Assembly: GCA_938034715.1 (NCBI GenBank)
Contig: CALHMM010000028.1
Span: 1 to 9,590, forward strand
DNA length: 9,590 nt
Source: Minisyncoccota bacterium
GTDB taxonomy: Bacteria; Patescibacteriota; Minisyncoccia; Moranbacterales; GCA-2747515
Direction: 5' to 3'
Of the stretch, positions 6,410 through 9,590 are shown one piece after another. The first letter of the stretch is position 1. Every line of letters starts with the position of its first letter. Below the pieces are notes generated by a model. The model saw only the letters and a list, made by a program, of their open reading frames with translations, ran no database searches and was not told where the DNA came from. A program made the position numbers and the translations under genes.

Positions 6410-6530
6410 GAGTTTAGCAGTAGCCAAGAAGTTATAAATGCTAATATCAAACACAATACTATAGCATTCCATCTTTGATTTGAAAACGTAAGGGCGCTTC
6501 TAAAAAATTTATCATAAGCAGAATTCATTT

Positions 6531-7133
6531 ATGCCAGAAATATTGGAAATCCTGATGGGATCAAAATCGCGTGCGCGAGTTATGCGGTTCTTTGTTTTAA
6601 ATCCTGGTAAAAATTTTCTTTTTGCAGAAATCAGAGAGAAAACACAGATTCCAACAAATGACGTGCGCAAGCTAGTTGCAAGTTTTATCAAGGTAAATCT
6701 CGTGAAGACATCAACACGAGAAGGGAAGAAATACTACACATTAAATGATAGCTTTACATACTACAACGAACTCCGCAATCTGTTTGTAAAATCAAATGTC
6801 TACCCGCATTGCACTGAGGTCAAGAGGATTAAGGATGTGGGCAGCATTAAGCTTGTCATGATTAGTGGCGTATTTATGAATTACAATCGAGCTGAAATCG
6901 ACTTACTAATTGTCGGCGATGACATGGATCGTAAAAACTTAATCGAAGTGATATCGGCAATCGAAGCCGAGATTGGTCATGAAGTAAAATATATGGCACT
7001 AAACGTAGAAGACTTTCACTATCGACTAGAGATGATGGACAGATTTCTCATAGAGTTTTTTGCAGGCCCTCACGATGCAATTATCAACAAAATCTCAAAA
7101 CTCAGTAGATTTATCTCCGAAATCAAACGATAG
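6531..7133 (+). CDS. Winged-helix protein with degenerate nucleotidyltransferase-like domain
   Basis: A 200-residue product. Residues about 1-90 form a winged helix: SKSRARVMRFFVLNPGKNFL, the helix-turn-helix at about 31-58 (FAEIREKTQIPTNDVRKLVASFIKVNLV) and the wing KTSTREGKKYYTLN. Residues about 105-190 resemble a minimal nucleotidyltransferase (MNT-like) fold: IKLVMISGVFMNYNRAEIDLLIVGD. Active MNT proteins have G-S-x-A-x-G and D-x-D here. This protein keeps one Gly (G113) and D124, but the first Asp is a Glu (E122) and the GS signature is lost, so catalysis is doubtful. This fusion is common in CPR genomes as a presumed transcriptional regulator. The ATG at 6531 has no Shine-Dalgarno; M9 is an alternative start. 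It lies 111 bases before rmuC and may share a transcript. It probably binds DNA, with a nucleotide-sensing or dimer domain. Targets are unknown. Confidence 0.75.
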   Translation: MPEILEILMGSKSRARVMRFFVLNPGKNFLFAEIREKTQIPTNDVRKLVASFIKVNLVKTSTREGKKYYTLNDSFTYYNELRNLFVKSNVYPHCTEVKRIKDVGSIKLVMISGVFMNYNRAEIDLLIVGDDMDRKNLIEVISAIEAEIGHEVKYMALNVEDFHYRLEMMDRFLIEFFAGPHDAIINKISKLSRFISEIKR

Positions 7134-7158
7134 TCTACGTAGGCCATAGGAAGTAGCT

Positions 7159-7200
7159 TTGGAATGGATCGTGCAATTTAATATTCCAAGTTCGTGCAAT
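7159..7200. repeat. Inverted and direct repeats ahead of rmuC
   Basis: TTGGAAT (7159-7165) and ATTCCAA (7183-7189) form an inverted repeat with a 17-base loop. Interleaved with it, TCGTGCAAT occurs twice (7169-7177 and 7192-7200), 23 bp apart, about two helical turns on the same face. The layout between a predicted DNA-binding protein and its downstream neighbour could be an operator. No T-run follows, so it is not an intrinsic terminator. Confidence 0.4.
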
Positions 7201-7244
7201 ACAAACGTAAACATTTCCATGAGAAGTAAAATAACGTCACGTTC

Positions 7245-8348
7245 ATGGATTTAATTCTTATATTATTAATCATACTAACGGTCCTAGCTATTCTAAACGC
7301 ATGGCTTCTTTTTGTCGGTAGAAATTCTTCGAAGCAGGATGAGCATACCCAAAGACTTAGCTCCATAGCACAAAGACTCGAACAAATGGATACTTCACAA
7401 GACCGTATCCAGTTGAGTGTCGATAAAAAACTAGAGCACATTCACAGAGCTGGAGAGAACCAATTCCGCGAAGCGCGAGAAATAATCAGCGAAATATCTC
7501 TAAAATCCGATCGTCTGATTGAAAACGTATCTAAAAGACTTGGCGATCTCGACAAGACCAATCAAAAAATTGTCGATTTCTCAGCGCAGCTCAAAGGACT
7601 GCAAGACATCATGAAAAACCCCAAGCAGCGTGGGGTGTTGGGGGAATATATCCTTGAGCATGTTCTTGCAAATGCACTACCTCCAGATTCTTACAAGATG
7701 CAACATAAGTTTGTTGATGGTGTAATCGTCGATGCCGCGGTATACGTCAAGGACAAAATCATTCCAATTGATTCCAAGTTTTCTCTAGAAAACTATGAAA
7801 GAGTACTCGCAGCTTCGACACCTGAGGAGGTAGATCGCTACCAAAAGATGTTTAAGCTAGATCTCAAGACACGAATCGACGAAACATCGAAATACATCAG
7901 GCCAGAGGAGGGGACAACGGAATTTGCATTTATGTTTATCCCGTCAGAGGCAATTTACTACGATTTATTAGTAAATACTGTAGGTGCAGTAAATGTAAAA
8001 ACAACCAATATGATCGAATACGCCTTTCGCGACAAACATGTTGTCATTGTTTCTCCAACGTCTTTCCTTGCCTATCTACAAACAGTGTTGCAAGGCTTGC
8101 GCGCTCTAGAAATAGAAGACAACGCCAAGCATATCAAAAAACGCATCGGTGAACTCTCCAAACACTGGAGTGCTTATGATGTATACATGGAAAAATTGGG
8201 AAAGACGATGTCCACAACTGTGAGTCATTACAATAGTGCCTACAAAGAACTTGGAAAGATTGATAAAGACGTCATGCGTATTACTGGAAGAGAAGACCGA
8301 ACGATAGATCCGCAAGACGTCGCAAAGCCAACGCTTAATCAGGATTAA
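7245..8348 (+). CDS. rmuC: RmuC family protein (membrane-anchored, predicted nuclease-like)
   Basis: A 367-residue product. Residues 2-24 are a hydrophobic N-terminal anchor, and residues about 28-118 a coiled coil with heptad-like spacing. Residues about 120-345 are the RmuC core: MKNPKQRGVLGEYILEHVL, LPPDSYKMQHKFVDG, VDAAVYV, IPIDSKFSLENYERVL, and the hallmark EFAFMFIPSEAIYYDLLV (226-243). E134, D163 and D176-x-K178 fit the restriction-endonuclease-like (PD-(D/E)xK) site assigned to the family. E. coli RmuC (about 475 residues) limits recombination between short inverted repeats; the exact biochemistry is unsettled. The protein is shorter here because the coiled coil is reduced, as seen in small genomes. 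The start is the ATG at 7245, with no Shine-Dalgarno, followed at once by the anchor. It lies 111 bases after the wHTH gene; the next gene has its own promoter. Confident call. Confidence 0.92.
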   Translation: MDLILILLIILTVLAILNAWLLFVGRNSSKQDEHTQRLSSIAQRLEQMDTSQDRIQLSVDKKLEHIHRAGENQFREAREIISEISLKSDRLIENVSKRLGDLDKTNQKIVDFSAQLKGLQDIMKNPKQRGVLGEYILEHVLANALPPDSYKMQHKFVDGVIVDAAVYVKDKIIPIDSKFSLENYERVLAASTPEEVDRYQKMFKLDLKTRIDETSKYIRPEEGTTEFAFMFIPSEAIYYDLLVNTVGAVNVKTTNMIEYAFRDKHVVIVSPTSFLAYLQTVLQGLRALEIEDNAKHIKKRIGELSKHWSAYDVYMEKLGKTMSTTVSHYNSAYKELGKIDKDVMRITGREDRTIDPQDVAKPTLNQD

Positions 8349-8376
8349 ATCCGAGCTGAATTACAATAAAATCAGG

Positions 8377-8404
8377 TTGTAACAGTCACGATAGCCTGTA
8401 TAAT
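8377..8404 (+). promoter_or_regulatory. Sigma-70-type promoter of the three-helix membrane protein gene
   Basis: TTGTAA (8377-8382), a 16-base spacer and a perfect TATAAT (8399-8404). Transcription would start near 8411, 30 bases before the ATG. The core CTGTATAATAG (8396-8406) is identical to the minus-strand core before the PP2C-like gene. Confidence 0.7.
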
Positions 8405-8440
8405 AGGGTTACTAGATTACTAAAGAAGCAAGAGATTTAT

Positions 8441-8848
8441 ATGGATCAATCGATCATGCGCCAGTATCGACAGCGTTTCGTACGATTTGGGCAGCGAGTA
8501 AACGAAGACACGCCCTTTTTTTCCAATGCAATCGTTCATTGGATTTGTATTGCAGTTGGTATAATCGCTGTGATTGCTTTAGCGCTTTTACTACTGAATA
8601 TCCAAGTCTCTAGCGCTCTAGTGAAACTGCAATACAATATCTATTTCGGGGCAAGTGTGCAGGCACCCTGGTGGAGTCCATATACTTTGAGCGTCGTGGG
8701 ACTTCTCTTTTTTCTGTTGGATTTTGGATTAGCTTGGATGCTCTACACAGCCAAGGAGCGAATCGCAGCGTATAGCGTTTTACTGGGGGGACTTTTCGCA
8801 CACATCGCACTCCTTGTCGCGACAATTAGCATTGTATTGAACAACTAG
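8441..8848 (+). CDS. Small three-helix membrane protein of unknown function
   Basis: A 135-residue product that I do not recognise. Residues 1-28 are basic and polar (RQYRQRFVRFGQR), probably cytoplasmic. Three predicted membrane helices follow: about 31-53 (HWICIAVGIIAVIALALLLL), 80-103 (YTLSVVGLLFFLLDFGLAWM) and 110-132 (AYSVLLGGLFAHIALLVATI). The loop between helices 1 and 2 (YNIYFGASVQAPWWSP) is aromatic and should lie outside. The short AKER loop between helices 2 and 3 lies inside, consistent with the positive-inside rule. There are no conserved catalytic residues. The gene has its own promoter and only a weak AAGAGA-type Shine-Dalgarno, and is followed by a terminator-like hairpin, so it is probably monocistronic. 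It is flanked by rmuC and a glycosyltransferase-like gene; an envelope role is possible but not shown. The gene is real; the function is unknown. Confidence 0.8.
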   Translation: MDQSIMRQYRQRFVRFGQRVNEDTPFFSNAIVHWICIAVGIIAVIALALLLLNIQVSSALVKLQYNIYFGASVQAPWWSPYTLSVVGLLFFLLDFGLAWMLYTAKERIAAYSVLLGGLFAHIALLVATISIVLNN

Positions 8849-8876
8849 AATTCACTGATGCGCTGAGAATAAATCA

Positions 8877-8899
8877 ACACGCCAAGAGCGTGTAATTTT
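8877..8899 (+). terminator. Terminator-like hairpin after the three-helix protein gene
   Basis: ACACGC (8877-8882) and GCGTGT (8888-8893) form a 6-bp GC-rich stem with a 5-base loop, followed by AATTTT (8894-8899). It starts 28 bases after the stop. The T-run is short, so termination may be partial. It overlaps the upstream part of the next promoter. Confidence 0.6.
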
Positions 8900-8907
8900 G
8901 CTATAAT
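8899..8907 (+). promoter_or_regulatory. Extended -10 promoter of the glycosyltransferase-like gene
   Basis: TGCTATAAT is a perfect TATAAT with an upstream TGn. No good -35 lies at 16-18 bases, where the terminator stem sits, but an extended -10 can act without one. The start would be near 8914, leaving a short AT-rich leader of about 26 bases without a Shine-Dalgarno. Confidence 0.65.
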
Positions 8908-8939
8908 ATAGAAGAGTTTTTTATATATTATCATCTCGC

Positions 8940-9590
8940 ATGAACGACAACGCATCTTCAACGACAAATCTACAGACTGTCAAAAAAGATTCGAAAACCT
9001 TTTTTCCAAGTCCGCAGACTACAAATAAAAAAGATTATAGGACGCACCGCTCGCTAGAGGTAATCCCGGCTATCCTGACCTGGCTGACTTTGATTGGCAT
9101 GGTTGTTTTTTCAATTTTTGTCCCTGTCTATGTAGCAATTTTCATCATTGCTTTTGATATTTATTGGATCCATAGAACAGTATTTATTTCGTATTATTCG
9201 ATCAAAGCATACAGACGATTAAAGAACGAACAAACAATTGATTGGCTCGCTAGATGCAAAGGTGTGGATGATCTCGAACAATACAAAAAAGAAATCAAAG
9301 ACCGCATCATTGCAAATTGGGAAATTCTTTCACATACTTCATCACCCGAACAAAAAAAAGCGCTCAAAAGAATGCTTTCTCAAGACAAAAAACTCATCCA
9401 GGAAGTAGAACAATTCAACCAGCAAGACATGATGCCGTGGGAAGACGTGTATCATGTTGTTATGTTGCCAACTGCCTCAGAAGAAGCTGCAAGTATTGAT
9501 CCTGCTCTCAAAGCAATCAAAGAAAGTCACTACCCAAATGAAAAAATCATTATCCTGTTAGCAACAGAAGAGCGTGAAGATCCAGTCAAG
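8940..9590 (+). CDS. Glycosyltransferase-like protein with N-terminal membrane hairpin (3' end outside window)
   Basis: An open frame from the ATG at 8940 to the window end gives 217 residues without a stop. Residues 1-38 are polar and Thr/Lys-rich. Residues about 40-80 contain two adjacent hydrophobic helices, VIPAILTWLTLIGMVVFSIF and VPVYVAIFIIAFDIYWI. Residues 85-165 are helical and charged (YKKEIKDRIIANWEIL). From about 168, EDVYHVVMLPTASEEAASID and ALKAIKESHYPNEKIIILLATEERED fit the first strand and helices of a GT-A (family 2-like) glycosyltransferase: a V-x-x-PT-x-x-E nucleotide-sugar strand followed by a YP-x-x-KIIILLA strand. The DxD metal site and acceptor part lie beyond the window. 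It probably adds sugars to lipid carriers or surface polymers at the inner face of the membrane. The start is fixed by the extended -10 nearby. The family call is moderate to good; the substrate is unknown. Confidence 0.75.
   Translation, partial: MNDNASSTTNLQTVKKDSKTFFPSPQTTNKKDYRTHRSLEVIPAILTWLTLIGMVVFSIFVPVYVAIFIIAFDIYWIHRTVFISYYSIKAYRRLKNEQTIDWLARCKGVDDLEQYKKEIKDRIIANWEILSHTSSPEQKKALKRMLSQDKKLIQEVEQFNQQDMMPWEDVYHVVMLPTASEEAASIDPALKAIKESHYPNEKIIILLATEEREDPVK

Larger units (their letters stand above)
6205..6530. other. 326-bp divergent intergenic region without a gene
   Basis: No credible coding frame and no tRNA-like fold was seen. It holds a leftward TATAAT (6252-6257), rightward TATAAT (6356-6361), a possible rightward promoter at 6381-6409, and several short repeats. 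These are AGACTCTA twice (6218-6225 and 6268-6275, 50 bp apart, on either side of the leftward -10), AGTCT-C-AGACT (6262-6272), GCTTTT/AAAAGC (6292-6297 with 7-base-later partner at 6307-6312) and AATGCTA/TAGCATT (6437-6443 with 6462-6468). This is the longest non-coding stretch in the window and it serves two divergent genes. It could also hold a small RNA started at the rightward TATAAT, but no terminator was found to delimit one. Confidence 0.5.

Noticed and set aside
6205..6530. tRNA, riboswitch or CRISPR in the longest intergenic region
   Set aside because: No cloverleaf, no TTCRANY T-loop in the right setting, no regular direct repeats with spacers and no known riboswitch core was seen.
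1..9590. TGA-to-Gly recoding as in Gracilibacteria/Absconditabacteria
   Set aside because: All genes read through complete domains with no internal TGA; a recoded genome would show in-frame TGA codons at Gly positions.

Overview
The window looks like chromosomal DNA of a bacterium with a small, compact genome, most likely of the Candidate Phyla Radiation (Patescibacteria, Parcubacteria-like). This placement is an inference. It rests on an AT-leaning composition (about 40% GC by eye), short intergenic spaces, mostly absent Shine-Dalgarno sites, and a typical CPR mixture: a winged-HTH/degenerate nucleotidyltransferase, a short RmuC, a half-size MFS-like membrane protein, a PP2C-like membrane protein and a glycosyltransferase with an N-terminal membrane hairpin. 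Every stop visible here is TAG or TAA. TGA is neither a stop nor an in-frame sense codon, so the standard reading works throughout.

Layout. At 1-216 (+) lies the C-terminal end of a protein with DUF5648-like repeats, closed by a strong intrinsic terminator. At 418-735 (+) is a small LuxR/GerE-type helix-turn-helix protein with a low-complexity Ala/Gln tail. It has its own sigma-70 promoter, the only perfect AGGAGG site in the window, and a terminator. At 860-1477 (-) is a six-helix, half-length MFS-type protein. Divergent from it, at 1590-3068 (+), is a membrane-anchored phospholipase D/cardiolipin-synthase-like protein with one intact and one altered HKD motif.

The largest gene, 3169-6204 (-), encodes 1011 residues. 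It has a cytoplasmic PP2C-like domain that appears catalytically dead, a long charged linker with several amphipathic segments, one transmembrane helix and a predicted beta-propeller outside the membrane. A 326-bp intergenic region (6205-6530) with promoter-like sites on both strands separates it from a rightward group: a wHTH-nucleotidyltransferase-like protein (6531-7133), RmuC (7245-8348), a three-helix membrane protein (8441-8848) and the start of a glycosyltransferase-like protein (8940 to the window end).

How they may work together. Five of the eight genes encode proteins predicted to be membrane-bound (MFS-like, PLD-like, PP2C-propeller, three-helix, glycosyltransferase), RmuC also has an N-terminal anchor, and the first is probably surface-exposed. 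The theme is the cell envelope, with two DNA-binding proteins. No mobile element, CRISPR array, tRNA or rRNA was seen. The best candidate for something undescribed is the pseudo-PP2C/propeller protein, which looks like a signalling scaffold joining the cytoplasm to the cell surface.
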